This document shows positions 1 to 11,190 of a DNA stretch of 64,000 bases, piece by piece (position 1 is the stretch's first letter; every line of letters begins with the position of its first letter). Under the pieces are notes generated by a model. That model saw nothing but the letters and a program-made list of their open reading frames with translations, ran no database searches and was not told where the DNA came from. The DNA comes from Pholiota molesta (lineage: Eukaryota; Basidiomycota; Agaricomycetes; Agaricales; Strophariaceae). The stretch covers positions 62,001 through 126,000 of the forward strand of contig JACGCK010000125.1 of the NCBI GenBank assembly GCA_014925825.1, given 5' to 3'. Made by a program: the position numbers and the translations under genes.

Positions 1-640
1 ACGACACCGAATTGCAAAGAGAGGAGATTACAACGTCGAAAGAGCTCTGCTGAATGTCGTGCTATGCTGATCAGAGGGCGGCATGCTCCAGTGGCGTTAC
101 AAATACGACAAGAGGGAGTAAGAAGGGCACAAAGACCATAGGTGATACCGCAAGGAAAGAGCGACATTCACAACAATGAGCCGAGCGGAGAGAGAAAGAT
201 CCTAGGCGTCGTGAGGCGCGGAGATGACGGTAGTACATTGTGCGGGGAGGCGGGAATTTATGAGAGGGGGTATATCGCGCACTGCAGGTGGACACGACGA
301 GGCTGATATCGTCATCACTTTGACCTTCCACGGATCGAGTGCGATGACCATGGTGAATGTACGATTCAAGAGTTGACGGGGACACCGTGCTACGAATCGA
401 TGGGAAGCGAGCGAGTCCGTGCGCTCTCGGCCCATGCCGGTCCGAGGTCATCAACCAAACCTTCCGCTGACGCTCTCACTTGCTCGCCCACTCTGTCCAC
501 CGGCGTCACTTCGTATTCGCATTCGCGCCCTCTCAGTCTGAACAACCCCATCTCGCTGAACTCCTACTTGACCCTCCTGGGATATCCTTGCTTACTTCAC
601 CGACATACAAACCAACCGCAATTCCTTGCCACATCAAGCC
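1..640. other. No recognisable gene
   Basis: Overlapping short open frames exist on both strands, but none shows a domain, a convincing splice pattern or similarity to the other genes in this window. The stretch precedes the first bZIP-like relic and may be more decayed cassette sequence. Confidence 0.4.
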
Positions 641-659
641 ACGGGACACCACGCGGAAT

Positions 660-1050
660 GGCTTCGTCAACGATGCTGTTTCATCCAACGCCGAATGGAG
701 TGAAAGAGAGTATCGTTACTCGAGGGCGCGAGGAGTTCGCATGCATGGAGTTGTACGTCTTTTCGTTCCTTCATTCTTCCTGTCGCAGTGCTCATCCATA
801 TCCGCAACCGTGTTGCTGACCTCGAGCAGGAGCACGCCCGCCTACTCGCCCTCTAACTGCCCGTCGGTGCCCACGGCGACCCGACGCGCATCTCCAAGGT
901 CGAGCAGTCCACGTCCACGGCTACTAGCTGTCAGGAGCGCAAGCGCACGATAATTGAACGCGCCTAACCTGTCTCCAAGCACGACGAGGCCCCTGTCAAG
1001 CTCGAGGCCGTCGAACCAGCGCCCTCGTGCCAATCCAGTGAGTGCTGCTT
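660..1050 (+). pseudogene. bZIP-like relic, copy 1
   Basis: The best preserved part is the leucine-zipper start (NRVADLEQEHARLLAL) at about 796-852, followed at once by a stop codon. The upstream basic-region exon (about 690-760) is recognisable only by comparison with the copies at 4.7-5.7, 10.2-10.9, 47.2-48.0 and 49.9-50.8 kb. In those copies an N-x7-R basic region is split by an intron from the zipper. The frame is broken, so no product is expected. The assignment to bZIP rests on this composite picture; each copy alone is weak. Confidence 0.45.
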
Positions 1051-1089
1051 GTTTGACTCGTTCTACTACAAATGTGACTAATGATACAT

Positions 1090-1980
1090 ATACAACGCCT
1101 GCCAGTCCATGGAGTGCACTGATCGAAACCCAAGAGAGTGCGTCAGGAAGCAAAAGGTCCCATCGACTGCGGAGTCGCCGATTCACAGAGCCGCGATCGT
1201 GTCCACACATGGCCCTGCATCACTCAGAATTAACGCGCGTGCGTTTCCTTTTGGATAAGATGATAGATGGGATGACGAGAGGCTTGATAGACCCCAGCGC
1301 TCGAGGCTGTGTTCGAAGGTACGCCTGCCCTGTCCACCTCCTATAACTGCCGCCGCTCATCGATGTCTCCTTCACAGTATGTTGCGGTATCAATTCCGAA
1401 GGCAAGGTCGTCTCGCCTCGGATGGAGCGTTGGTAGGCGTCGTTGCCTGATCTCGGACGCCAGAAGGCTTGGTACACACGTATAGGACGTTTCTCAGCAA
1501 GAAACCACGCGCCCGCCAGGGCGCACTTCGCACGCCGGTCTCATGCAAAGTACAAGCGCACTGGTACACGAGCGAGCATCGATGGGAGACAAAGCCGGTT
1601 GATGGGATTGAGAGGCGCCGGGCGCGGGTTCGTGTGGCGGGATGGAATGTGTTGTGTTGGGATTGTTGGGTGGGTTCTGGAGCCGATGGTTTCTACTGCT
1701 CGCCAGCTGTGTCTGAAGGTGAGTCTATGTGGTTCTTGTTCGCGGATGGCCTCGTTTTATTGATGCTTCCTCCGTAGTATGTATCGGTCATCATTCGGAG
1801 GGGATAATGATGCATCCTTTCCGATAGGATCATCATCGCTATTTATAATTATAAATATGACATTTTCTGGGATCCTGATCGTTATATTATGTGAATCTGG
1901 TGCGTACCAAGGAAGAATTAATTGTCGGAGACCTTCGTGGAGAAATCGACTTCTTGACGCAAATCGATGCTCATGAACGT
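1090..1980 (+). pseudogene. Relic of repeated exon family R2, copy 1
   Basis: This stretch resembles 6280-6870 and parts of 5770-6240, 9040-9330, 10960-11190 and (reverse strand) 49508-49864. Shared landmarks are a 'gatagatgggatga' block, a 'tctgaaggtgagtctatgt' exon-donor block and a following 'tatgt..cggt..tcattcgga' block after an AG acceptor. The pattern suggests exons of a formerly spliced gene always placed downstream of a bZIP relic. No intact copy is present and no domain is recognised, so no function is proposed. Confidence 0.4.
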
Positions 1981-2489
1981 TAGAGAACATAAGAAACTTT
2001 CAGAGCGCCGCATGGCATGCCGCGGCTTGTTCTACGCAAACTAACGGAAAGCGAAAGCGTGGTATGCGAGCTATTTGTGCGTCTACATTGAATCTCACAG
2101 TAGAATTTTGGACGTATTACTTCAATATCTTGGTGTCGAAGTGAGGTTATGACATGGTCTTTGGTGGAAATTATTTGATTAATGGAAGCGTAAAAATATG
2201 GGTTGTTACTTTTTTTGGTGCAGTCAGAACCATATGAAGCAAAAGAAATCATGCGAGAATTCCACACAGGGAGTGAAGTTATCGTACATGGAGCAAATGT
2301 ACGAAAGAGAAAAGAAGCTCGTATGAATTGGGATACAATGATCAGGTAAATTTTTCAAAAGCAACGGATAACACGTATTCTCACCCGTCCTTGCCGCCAT
2401 TTTGGATAGCGCAACACCACTCGCAACTTTACACCACTGCCCTGGTCGAAGACTGTCGAAAGGTAGAAGACATCGCCGCCGAGTACCCA

Positions 2490-3369
2490 TCACCGACAAT
2501 TTTTGCACATCACAGCGCCGTCGTTCGCGCACCCTCCGATGCACTCGAAATCACCATCCGAGTCCACCCCCACCAAGCCATCGTACTCCGATGTCGCGTA
2601 GTCGTCATAGTGGTAATCACTATCCGAGCCTAGATCTACCCAGCGACAGTTTTTGCACCTCATTATGCCGTCGTTCGCGCAGCCGCCGATGCACTCGGCC
2701 TCACCATCCGAGTCCATCCCCACCGAGCCGTAGAACACCGATGCTGCGTAGTTGTCATAGGTGTAACTATATACGGATCGTGGGGTGTTCGCGGGTGTGG
2801 AAGTCGGCCCGTGTTTGGCGGCGGTGTGCGCGCGGTGGCGAACGTTTTGCGGGGCGAACAGATGGTGCAGACTTAGCCCGGGTTCTGGGTGGGGTCTGGG
2901 GAGATGGCGGTCACTGGCGGGGCCGCGGGCGGGCTGGGACGCGCGTCGTTCGCAGGCGGCGGGTGCGATTGACTGTTGGGTGTGTGTTTGGTTTGGACGT
3001 GCGAGCGGAGCGCTGTGGCGCTTGTATATGCCCGGGCGGATGCGTGCAGATGGTGCAGACATGGCGCAGGTTTGGCATCGCGGTCACCGGCGGGTTCGCT
3101 TGCGCAACGAAAGTTATAGTGCGCCCTATGATCTGGGCGTGCGCGGCAAGTGCGCCGGCAGAGGAGGTCACTGGCGGGCTGGGATGCGCGACAGCCGCAG
3201 GCGGCGGGTGCGGTTGATCTCCGGGCGTGTGTTTGGCGTTCACGTGCGCGCGGAGCGCTGGGGCGGACGCGAATGGCTTGCGGTTGGTGCAGGTGGTGCA
3301 GATGTGGCGCGGATTGGGGATCGCGGTCGCTGGCGGGTTAGCTGGCGCGCTGGACATCATGCTTCGCTA
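2490..3369 (-). pseudogene. C2H2 zinc-finger gene, frameshifted copy
   Basis: This is the left-arm counterpart of the intact gene at 51605-52384. The N-terminal part reads from the ATG at 3360 with a first finger of the form C-x2-C...H-x4-H. It leaves frame around 2960-3000, where the intact paralogue continues into its second finger region. The C-terminal part is open in another frame to 2490. It holds two copies of the family's tail motif (DSDGxxECIGGCANDG...CKNC) where the paralogue has one. A DNA-binding role is the family expectation for C2H2 proteins, but this copy cannot encode the full protein as given. Confidence 0.7.
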
Positions 3370-3455
3370 GCACGGTTGAGAAGTAGTGGCAGTGGCTTGT
3401 GCGAAGGAACGGCGAAGGGACTGGCATCGTTTATAGCTGCAAGGCGTGCGACTGA

Positions 3456-3618
3456 ATTAGGCGCCCAAAATGCGGGCCGGAAGCCGCTTCTCACGCACGA
3501 ACCGACACCTGGCCAATGCCCCAACAACAACGTCGACGTCGACGTCCCCACTCACCTGCTCGTCGACTTGTCCCAGGCCGTTCACTTTGACGCAAACGGC
3601 CCTCATTGTAAAGCCTAA
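3456..3618 (+). pseudogene. bZIP-family N-terminal relic
   Basis: The frame ends in a DVPTHLLVDLSQAVHFDANG-type peptide. The same peptide is seen at the start of the bZIP-like copies near 4770-4840 and, on the reverse strand, 50700-50760. It runs into a stop at 3616-3618, so only the first exon region survives. Its main value is as the empty-site version of the MITE insertion at 50765-51416. Confidence 0.45.
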
Positions 3619-3626
3619 GATGGGGA

Positions 3627-4587
3627 TCATCGGATGATCTCGCGGTACATACTATCGTCGACTTGACCGCCTTCCTCAAATCTGTCTGCCAGTCTCTTCG
3701 ATGCTAGCATATGGCGGATGTAGTTTCGCCCGCCCACGGCGCACCCAGCGTCAAAGGCCCACATAGTATTAGTGGCTGAGGTGGGCTGGAGGTGATCCCA
3801 TATCGTCCTCCAAACCGGTGCCGCTCCTCCACTGATGTCTGGACCTGGTGGATCCTGATTATCGAGGAGAGCGCGGATTTGATCAGCACATTCAAACGAC
3901 AATGAGATTAGCATAGTGCGGATGGGATGATGGAGCGGGTGAATATCCAACAACGTGACGAGCTTCCTGAGCGCTTGAACGCACTCCTGGCGCGCAGCCT
4001 GTTGGGCGGGGTGAATAAAATTCTGCACGACGTCAATTATCGCGCGACGGCGGGAAGAGTGCGATAAAGATACCTTGTATGTCTGCACGCTGGTAACTTG
4101 ATTCTTGATTTTTTGGATTGCTTCGGCGATAGGATCCAACCTTTTGAGGCCCATCGTTAAGATAGGCCACAGCCTCCTGACGAAGATGTTCGACATCTGT
4201 ACGATTTCCGTAAACTGAACGACTCGAAAGTAGCGCTTCAAGACGGACGTGGCCCCAGGCCCAATCCGGCCCTTGCCAGATACACATCAGGGAGATTTCG
4301 CGCCCACACGCCTCGGCAAGGTCTAGAAAGCGTCAGAGATAACATTAACAAGAGCAAAACAGGGAAAGGGAACTGACTTTCACGAAGATCTATAGGTTCA
4401 CCAGAGCGCTCATGCTCCTTCAGGACGATGAGGAAATCGACATCGGATTCTTCGTGGTTGCTTCGTGGGCACGATTACGGGCCACGGAACCGAAGACGCC
4501 TGCCCAGAGTATGTCCGTTTGATAGTCCTCATTCTGCCAGATGGGAGCCGTACATTTTCGCACTTGATCGAAGGTGGGAACAGACAT
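3627..4587 (-). pseudogene. Nucleotidyltransferase (MNT-like), broken copy
   Basis: This is the left-arm counterpart of the intact gene at 48239-49179. The start MSVPTFDQ and the GSVARxRAHE part of the nucleotidyltransferase motif are present. An extra 11 bases (a local repeat of 'cacgaa' plus 'gcaac', near 4450-4462) then shift the frame just before the SDVD motif. A second shift, one extra G in 'gatgggcctc' near 4150, separates the middle from the C-terminal 200 codons, which remain open and close to the intact copy. The intron position (about 4330-4376) matches. Two independent shifts make this a pseudogene. Confidence 0.8.
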
Positions 4588-4739
4588 GGTGGAAAGGCGA
4601 CGGTGAGTGCTTGAATATGCTGCACTTGGACGGATGCTCAGTCGTCCGAGAATGAGGAAGCGCGGATGCATGCCACCGTTCGGTTCGAGGCTCTGTGCAA
4701 GGGGCGTGATATGTGACTATTGTGACTACGAACCCTAAA

Positions 4740-5740
4740 TTAAACTTTCCCCTCAACGGCAGACAACGACGTCCTCGACGTCCCCACCCACCAGCTCTTC
4801 GACTTCCTCGACGCCGCCCACTGTGACGCAAACGGCCGCCGATTCCTCCATCGAGCTCCCCCTCGCCTGCAGCACCGATGTCGATTGAATGTCAATGACG
4901 ACGCCAGTACCAAGCGTTCAGCAAGCCGAGCAGCGAGTGCCGCCAAGAATCGCGCAGTCGTCGAACGCATTTCCTCCAAGGATATCTCACCCCTCGATGC
5001 TCGGCCTCAGCGCCAGCAACCGCGATACCTGTCTCGTCACGAACCATGCAGCCGCCTTGCTGAGCAGGCAGCGCAAGCGAGAGAAGTTAAATGGCTTGCA
5101 AGTGTACGTCTTTTTACTCCTTCGTTAATTCCTTTGCACCTTGTGTTCATCCATATCGGCAGCCGTGTTGTCGATATCAAGCCAGCAGGATGCCCGTCGC
5201 CCGCCTCCTCGGCCTCGCGCTGCCCGTCGATGCCGACGTTGCCCACAGCGCCCCCACGTTCCTCTCCGAGGTCTGCATCGAACATCTCACAGCCCAGCTC
5301 GCTTCTGCGAAGGTGCGCGGGCGCACGCTCGGCGCCCAGCTAACTTCTGAGCACGACGACGCCCTGTCAAGCTTGAAGCTGCCGAGCCCGCCCTTCTTCT
5401 CCTCGCCCGCACAATCGTGTCCCGTCTACCACGCGCAACAGCCTCTCCTCCTCAGCCCACAAATCGGGTGCCAGCCTCTGACAAATGGTGCGTCCTTTAT
5501 TTTTTCTCCCCATACGGTGTAAAAATCATGTCGCTAACGGCAAGTCAGCCAGTCACTGTCTCATCTGGGTAGCGGATTCGGTGCATCCGATAGCTGCCGT
5601 ACATAGTGATAGACACTTCGTCCCCCGCAATGGCGACTTTCATGAACTACGTATGCGTCGATCCCTCCACTACCAACGTGTAATACTAATAACTGATCCG
5701 ACCGCAGGGATTCTCATCGTGTACCGCCTATCCATCGACT
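4740..5740 (+). pseudogene. bZIP-like relic, copy 2
   Basis: This is the longest left copy. It holds the N-terminal VPTHQLFDFLDAAHCDANG-type peptide (about 4780-4840) and a basic region NHAAALLSRQRKREKLNG (about 5040-5095) showing the N-x7-R spacing of bZIP proteins. An intron-like gap follows, then a zipper exon (about 5150-5240), and a C-terminal part with LTAQLASAKVR. The zipper is split between two frames, so at least one indel separates it from the basic region. If functional the ancestor would have been a nuclear transcription factor. Confidence 0.5.
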
Positions 5741-5769
5741 AGGAGGCAACGCTGAAGGCGCGTCGGTTC

Positions 5770-6240
5770 AAGAAACCATGGCGACATCCAAGTCACCTCA
5801 GTTCATGCGCGCTATTCGCACTTCGAGCGACGACCTCGTGAAACTACAGCTCGCCGGTGCGCGAGCAGTAATCGATGGGAGAGTACTTCAGTGGATAGGA
5901 TTCAGAGACGCCGTACATGGTTTTGGGGCAGGATTTCAGGATATGTTGCGTCGAGATTACTCGACGTTGTGTCTAAAGGTAAGTTCAAGTTGCTTTCATC
6001 CTCTGTTGGCCTCTTCGTTGAAGCTTCCCCCGTAGTATGTTTCGGTTTTCATTCGGAGGATACGGATGCGCCGCTTTCGATAGGTTAATCATTGCTATTG
6101 TAAACGACATATATGTTGTAACCACGAGTATGGAATAATATACCCAGATGTCCGCTATACCCGTTAAGAAGAATTCGTTCATCGAGAAAGTGATTTCTGG
6201 GAACACTCTTATCCACATTTGGAATGGCTGGTGCCCTTGT
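5770..6240 (+). pseudogene. R2 relic, copy 2
   Basis: It opens with ATG and a MATSKSPQFMRAIRTS peptide, which recurs on the reverse strand at about 49820 (MATAKSPSFVHAIR). The exon ends in RRDYSTLCLK before a GT donor, and a 'tatgtttcggttttcattcgga' block follows the acceptor. Reading frames agree poorly between copies and no domain is recognised. Confidence 0.4.
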
Positions 6241-6279
6241 ATTGATCCAGTGAGTGGTTCTTAGTCGACTCGTTCCACC

Positions 6280-6870
6280 ACAATGTGACTAATGATACGC
6301 ATACAACGCCTATCTCCAGACATGCGACTATACTAACCCAACCACAGGAATACTGCGTCCGGAATCAAAGGGTTCCGTCCACCGTCGCGCTGCCGATTGA
6401 CGGAGCGGTTCACACTGAACATATAGTGCGATCACCGTGCTCTGTCCATTTTGTTTTGAATAGGGAGATAGATGGGATGATTAGAGGTTCGACGGGCCCC
6501 GGCGCTCTAGCCTCATGTTCGGAGGTAAGCCTACCTACCCTATCTTTCTCCCAAAACGGCTGTCGTCTTATGGATGTCTTCTTGATAGTATGTTACGGCG
6601 CCGATTCCGAGGCGCGACGGTGCGCGAGCAATCATCGGTGGGCGACTACGTCGGTCTACAGGATTTGGAGGCGCCGGGCATGGGTTCGTGTGGCGGGATG
6701 GGAGGATATGTGGTGTTGAGATTGTCGGGTGGGATCCCAAGGCGACAGCTTCCAGTGCCTGAAGGTGAGTCTATGTCGTTCTTGTCCTCAGATTGCTTCA
6801 TTTTGGTTATGTGGTACCGTACTAGTTACGCTATAACATCGGATAAAATTGAACTTCAGCAGCATCGTTA
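6280..6870 (+). pseudogene. R2 relic, copy 3
   Basis: A direct repeat of about 1090-1790: the blocks 'gagatagatgggatga', 'gttcggaggtaagcctacc' and 'cctgaaggtgagtctatgt' occur in the same order. It lacks a continuous frame and lies just downstream (3' side) of the F-box gene that runs on the other strand. Confidence 0.35.
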
Positions 6871-6931
6871 ATTAACAAAATGGCATGGGTATATATGAAA
6901 ATAATGAGTACTGTGACCGGGGGCTGCAAAT

Positions 6932-8386
6932 CTACATACTCGATTCCCATCCTTCCATTTGTTTCTCGATCGTTTCAGTCCCTGATTGCAAAGTGAATCG
7001 GAAGGTAATATTCGGAGCCTTCTGAGCAAGTTCAAGTCTGATTGGAATTCTTGCCATAAAGGCATCATCTGAATCGCCGGTCACAATAAAACCCAATGCA
7101 GGATCGGCAATCGTGACGCGTCGAACAGGGCATGCCATATTCTGCAAATCCAACCATCTACCCTCCGTGAACAGCATATCCCAGATTAAGGGCTTCATCT
7201 TCATCCTCTTGGTGCACCCGGGCGCCTCTAGTCGCAGCTCCGCCACGTGGGCGGCGTGCACCCAGATCGGCTCTACGTGTCGTTCCGCATCGCGATCCAC
7301 TGGAGCTAAGGCCGGATGGGCCATCTCAAGGAATGCCTCCGCGAGCACCAGCGTCGTCACGGCGGGCGCGGATTTGAGGATGGCGGACAGCTCGGCAGCG
7401 ACGCAGCAGATATGTTCTGGCTGACATATGTCCCAGGATAACGAGAGGGTGCGGACGGCAGGGAGATGGACATTCGTGAAGAGCGAGCTGATCTGTACGT
7501 GTTCCCAGGACTCTTCACTGTCGTGTATCGCCATGTGCAGCGTGGAAAGGTGTGGAAGGGTGATGTTGGTGTGTGGATCGCACTCCTCGTGTTCGCATGG
7601 CTCCTCAATATCGAAGTGCGCCCATTCCAGTTTAGGAAGTCCATCGAGGAGGTTGAACCAGTATGCAAGGGATATCTCGATTTCCGACACCGAGATATGG
7701 GTCAGCGTCGACCAAAACATGGGAATGATGTCGTACTTTATTTGAGAATGACCACTGATGGATATTCGCCGCAGATTGCTGGGTTGAAAGAGAATTTGAG
7801 CATCAAAGAAAGAGTGTTTCAACCCCTCGCCCATATTCTTCGTTCTTCTCACCAGCGTATGTAGCTTTGACTCGGAGGGCGCGAACAAATAGCTAGCTTT
7901 GCTCTTCAGTCTCTTCACGTGAATTAGCGTCCAGATGAAAGGAGCAAGTTCGAGGTACTGCGCTGATGCTGCATATTCCAGGACGAAATCCCTCCCGCCC
8001 TGCGCCAGCTCACTAGTATCGTACAATCTGTGGGCGCTTTTGGTACAAAGGCGGAGAAAGGGAGGTATCGCGCCTTGGTTTTTTCTCCACCACTGCAGAA
8101 ATTCTACTTCACGTGCGATAAATGTGTGGGATTTGTCCGTTTCTTTGGAAAAGCAAAGCGCGAGGGTAAGGGAATAGCATAGATGAGTCCATAATCTGGC
8201 TGACGAAAGCGCGACTGTTCTCCAGGAAGAGCAAACGTGGCATAGGAGCATGGGAGCGACCTTTATGTTCGGTTGTTTGACTGCAAAATACGCGAGCCGA
8301 TGTTCCGGGAGGCAGTGCACGAAAATCTCCCTAAGAACGTCGTAGTTGACCTTACTGATAGGGCTTGCAGGTAACGTGGATGACAT
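6932..8386 (-). CDS. F-box protein (left-arm copy)
   Basis: An uninterrupted frame of 484 codons from the ATG at 8386. The track's longer frame starts 30 codons earlier, but the paralogue at 44831 begins with the matching MSSMLAASPIS, so the internal ATG is preferred. Residues about 12-60 form an F-box-like motif (VNYDVLREIFVHCLPE..., then CHVCSSWRTVALSSARLW). The remainder is a leucine-rich-like C-terminal domain of the kind common in agaricomycete F-box families. Such proteins normally bind Skp1 through the F-box and recruit substrates to an SCF ubiquitin ligase; the substrate is unknown. Gene and paralogue are both open, so this member of the inverted duplication has survived on both sides. 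Confidence 0.85.
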   Translation of the reverse strand: MSSTLPASPISKVNYDVLREIFVHCLPEHRLAYFAVKQPNIKVAPMLLCHVCSSWRTVALSSARLWTHLCYSLTLALCFSKETDKSHTFIAREVEFLQWWRKNQGAIPPFLRLCTKSAHRLYDTSELAQGGRDFVLEYAASAQYLELAPFIWTLIHVKRLKSKASYLFAPSESKLHTLVRRTKNMGEGLKHSFFDAQILFQPSNLRRISISGHSQIKYDIIPMFWSTLTHISVSEIEISLAYWFNLLDGLPKLEWAHFDIEEPCEHEECDPHTNITLPHLSTLHMAIHDSEESWEHVQISSLFTNVHLPAVRTLSLSWDICQPEHICCVAAELSAILKSAPAVTTLVLAEAFLEMAHPALAPVDRDAERHVEPIWVHAAHVAELRLEAPGCTKRMKMKPLIWDMLFTEGRWLDLQNMACPVRRVTIADPALGFIVTGDSDDAFMARIPIRLELAQKAPNITFRFTLQSGTETIEKQMEGWESSM

Positions 8387-8784
8387 CAGGCAGTAGAAAA
8401 GTTGAGTCGATGAGGCAGTATAATCATGAAGGGGGCCAGAACAAGTTGTCAATGGCACGCATGTGGACAGTGGCACGCATTACGCGTAACGGAGTTCGGG
8501 CCGATTTTGTTTGGGATGTTTGCGTTTCGTGGCGGTCAACCATTGTCATGGTCGACGTTCTACTCATGTGAGATATCAGAAATTACTTAGGCGGATGAAC
8601 GTTGGTTGAACGCGCTGGTATATATCTTTCCATCATGAAACATAATACATTTCACCGAAAGATTCTGCAATCTCCATCGCGGAGCTGAATGACAGAGACG
8701 TTCACGAAAAAAAATCAACGCCATATAAAATTATACACGCACGAGATATCAAGAACCCAGATATTCAAACAACAAGAGAGCAAT

Positions 8785-9036
8785 CTACCAAGGTAATTTG
8801 ATGCTGTCGAAGTACTAGAAGGCGTCAGTCTTCTCCAGGCTTAGATTCTCAGAGATCTTGACGACGTTGCCAGCAGCAGCCTCAGGGGGAAGTGGGGCAC
8901 ATGGGGAGCGTACTTGGCCATCCAGTCGTTGCGCCCATGCTATAACATTCTGGTAAATAAATCTTAAGGTACCAAACTAAGGGCAGGGTGAGCTTGAATA
9001 CGTACCAGGGTGGATAGCGGCGGTGCTGATGCCCGC
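8785..9036 (-). pseudogene. Short-chain dehydrogenase relic (last two exons)
   Basis: Compared with the intact SDR at 43297-44303 this keeps the end of exon 4 (GISTAAIHPG equivalent), the following intron and most of exon 5. The exon 5 remnant has one C too few in the run before 'tgaggc' and a TAG where the intact gene has the TGG codon near its C-terminus. The upstream three exons with the cofactor and active sites are absent. It lies upstream of the F-box gene in the same relative order as the intact SDR does on the right arm, so it marks the outer edge of the inverted duplication. Confidence 0.8.
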
Positions 9037-9039
9037 ATC

Positions 9040-9400
9040 TACCATCTACGTCTTTGCTGTCCTCGGATGGCCTCATTTTATTGATGCTTTCTCTGTCGTA
9101 ATTCTCGGTCCACATTCCGAGGATGAATTGCTATTATAAGGAAGGATTGACGGTCGGAGACCTTCGTCGAGAAATTCAGATCTTGGAACCTATTGATGAA
9201 TAATGTTCGCCAACATAAGAAACCTTCAGAGCGCCGCATGGCATGCCACGGCTTGTTCCGCACAAAAGCGAAGCGAAACACGCTATTTGCGTGGCTACAT
9301 TAACTTTGGGGATATCACTTTAATATCTTGGGGTTCGAAGAGAGGTTCTGGCATGGTTCTTCGTAGAAATTGTTCGCTTTATGGAAGGTTTGAGTCATTG
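9040..9400 (+). pseudogene. R2 3'-end relic, copy 4
   Basis: Directly repeats about 1735-2150. Shared blocks are 'ggatggcctcattttattgatgctt', 'cggagaccttcgt.gagaaat' and 'aaccttcagagcgccgcatggcatgcc'. Both copies are followed about 300-400 bp later by a C2H2 zinc-finger gene on the opposite strand, so R2 end plus zinc finger forms a repeated unit. No continuous frame. Confidence 0.4.
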
Positions 9401-9682
9401 ACAGGGTAGAGATGTAATTTTGTTACTTCGAGTGCAGTCTGTACATATGAAGCAAAAGAAACTGCGATGATTGCGAAGAATGAGGGGTAATCGTATATGG
9501 TGCGAATGGTGGGATACAATAATCGAGTACGTAAAACCAATGGATAACACGAACTCTCAGCCGTCCATACCGCCACCTTGGATAGCGCGACGCCTGGCCG
9601 CCCAGCTCGGCACTCGCAACTCTTCACCGTTGCCCACCTCGAATACATTCGGGAGATCGATGTCGCCGCCGCCGAGTGCTCA

Positions 9683-10126
9683 TCATGAACAATTTTTGCA
9701 CATCGCAAGGCCGCCACGTTCGCAGCCGCCGATGCACTCGAAATCGCCATCCGAATCTACCCCCACCAAGCCGTAGGCGTCGAACTCCGACATCGCGTAG
9801 CTGCTATAGGCGTAATTATATCCGTATTGCGGGGCGCTGCGCGCGGGTGTAGAGGTTGGCTCATGTTTGGCCGCGGTGTGGTCGCGAAGCCCTTTAGCCG
9901 TGGCGAATTTCTTGCGGGGAGGACAGGCGGTGCAGATATACGTGTGCTTGGATTCAAAATGCGAGCGGAGCGCAATGGAACTCGCGAATGAGTTGCGATT
10001 TCTGCAGGTAAAGCAGATATAGGCAGGGACCCTAGCGTGTCTGACTTGGGTGTGCGCAGCTAGTGTTCCGGCAAATGCGAAAGTTCTGGAGCAACTGAGG
10101 CAAGAGTAGGCGTGAGCTTTGGGCAT
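9683..10126 (-). CDS. C2H2 zinc-finger protein, short form
   Basis: A single open frame of 147 codons with an ATG at 10126. Three fingers are visible in order: C-x2-C...H-x4-H near residues 8-30 (CLSCSRTFAFAGTLAAHTQVRH), a second near 35-58, and a compact third (CTACPPRKKFATAKGLRDH). A Tyr-rich spacer and the family tail DSDGDFECIGGCERGGLAMCKNC follow. It is shorter than the 259-residue paralogue at 51605, mainly because its linkers are shorter. C2H2 proteins usually bind DNA in the nucleus. The tail with four spaced cysteines could be a further metal site; that is inference. Confidence 0.65.
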   Translation of the reverse strand: MPKAHAYSCLSCSRTFAFAGTLAAHTQVRHARVPAYICFTCRNRNSFASSIALRSHFESKHTYICTACPPRKKFATAKGLRDHTAAKHEPTSTPARSAPQYGYNYAYSSYAMSEFDAYGLVGVDSDGDFECIGGCERGGLAMCKNCS

Positions 10127-10199
10127 AATGCTTCACGCAGTGGCAGCGGTTTGTGCGAAGGGACTGGGGTCATTGCTGGTCGTTGATATCTCCAAGGCG

Positions 10200-10930
10200 T
10201 GCGACATCAATTAGGCGCCCAAGATGCGGGCCGCAAGCCGCTTCTCACGCACGGACCGGCACCTGATGCTTGCCCAGCTATTCCAACATCCACTCGGCTA
10301 CCGACAACGACGACTTCGACTTCCCGCAGGCCGTCCACTTTCACGCAAATGACCCACGACTCCCACGTCGAGGTCAGCCGACCACGACGCCCAGGATTAT
10401 CGATGACCGCTCGTGCGATACTAGCCATTCAACGAGCCCTGCACTGATGCCGCCAAGAAGCGCACAATTAGCAAACGCATCTCCTCCAGAGGTGTACTTC
10501 ATCATTCATCATGTTGCAGCCCGTGCTCATCCGTATCCGTAGCCGTGTTGCCGAGTTCGAGCCACTTCTTCTTCTCATCGCCCGCCTACTCGTCGCCCGT
10601 CTCCAGTCTCTGCTCCTCCACCCACAAGTCAGATACCAGCCTCGGACAGATGGTGCGTCCGCTTCTATTTTTCTAGACATATTCAGTATATACTCATCGT
10701 TATGGCGTAGACTAAGAAATCATGTGGCCACTGGCCAACGACATGTCTGCTGATGCAGCGTCTGGACAGAAATTTGTGTGCATCGGGTGGCTACTGTACA
10801 TGGTGATACACCTCACTTCGCCCTCCCCAAAGTCGACTGTTCGTGAAGTACGTATACAAATCCTCCGCTACCAACGTGCAATAACCGACCCAACCCTAGG
10901 GATTCTCATCTTGTCACGCCTATATACTGA
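10200..10930 (+). pseudogene. bZIP-like relic, copy 3
   Basis: Follows the short zinc-finger gene head to head. An acidic N-terminal peptide (FDFPQAVHFHANDP) and a partial zipper exon (VLIRIRSRVAEFE, about 10520-10560) are recognisable against the other copies. The basic-region codons are largely lost and the frame is interrupted. Confidence 0.4.
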
Positions 10931-10959
10931 CTAGGAGACATTGCTGAAGACTCGTCGCT

Positions 10960-11190
10960 TCGCAAAACCATGGCCACATCGAAGTCACCTTAGTTCGTGC
11001 GCGCTGTTCGCACTTCGAGCCCCGAACATCTCACGAAGCTACAGCTCGCCGGTGCATAATCGATGGAAGACTACGTCAGTGAATAGGATTCAGAGATGCC
11101 GCGCATATTCTCGGGTGGCAGGATGGAGGAAGTGTTACGTCGAGATTATTCGAAGGGTTCCCTGGTGTCACAAGGTAAGTCCACGTCTTT
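10960..11190 (+). pseudogene. R2 relic, copy 5
   Basis: Contains the 'cagagatgccg', 'cgtcgagattattcgaagg' and 'tcacaaggtaagtc' blocks shared with 5880-5990 and the reverse strand of 49620-49700. Truncated after the donor site. Confidence 0.35.

Noticed and set aside
842..1210. Minus-strand 122-codon frame
   Set aside because: Antisense to the bZIP relic, with no domain and no counterpart in the other copies.
2785..3618. Long plus-strand open frame (277 codons) across the zinc-finger copy
   Set aside because: It is the GC-rich antisense shadow of the zinc-finger gene; only its last 50 codons match a real family (bZIP N-terminus).
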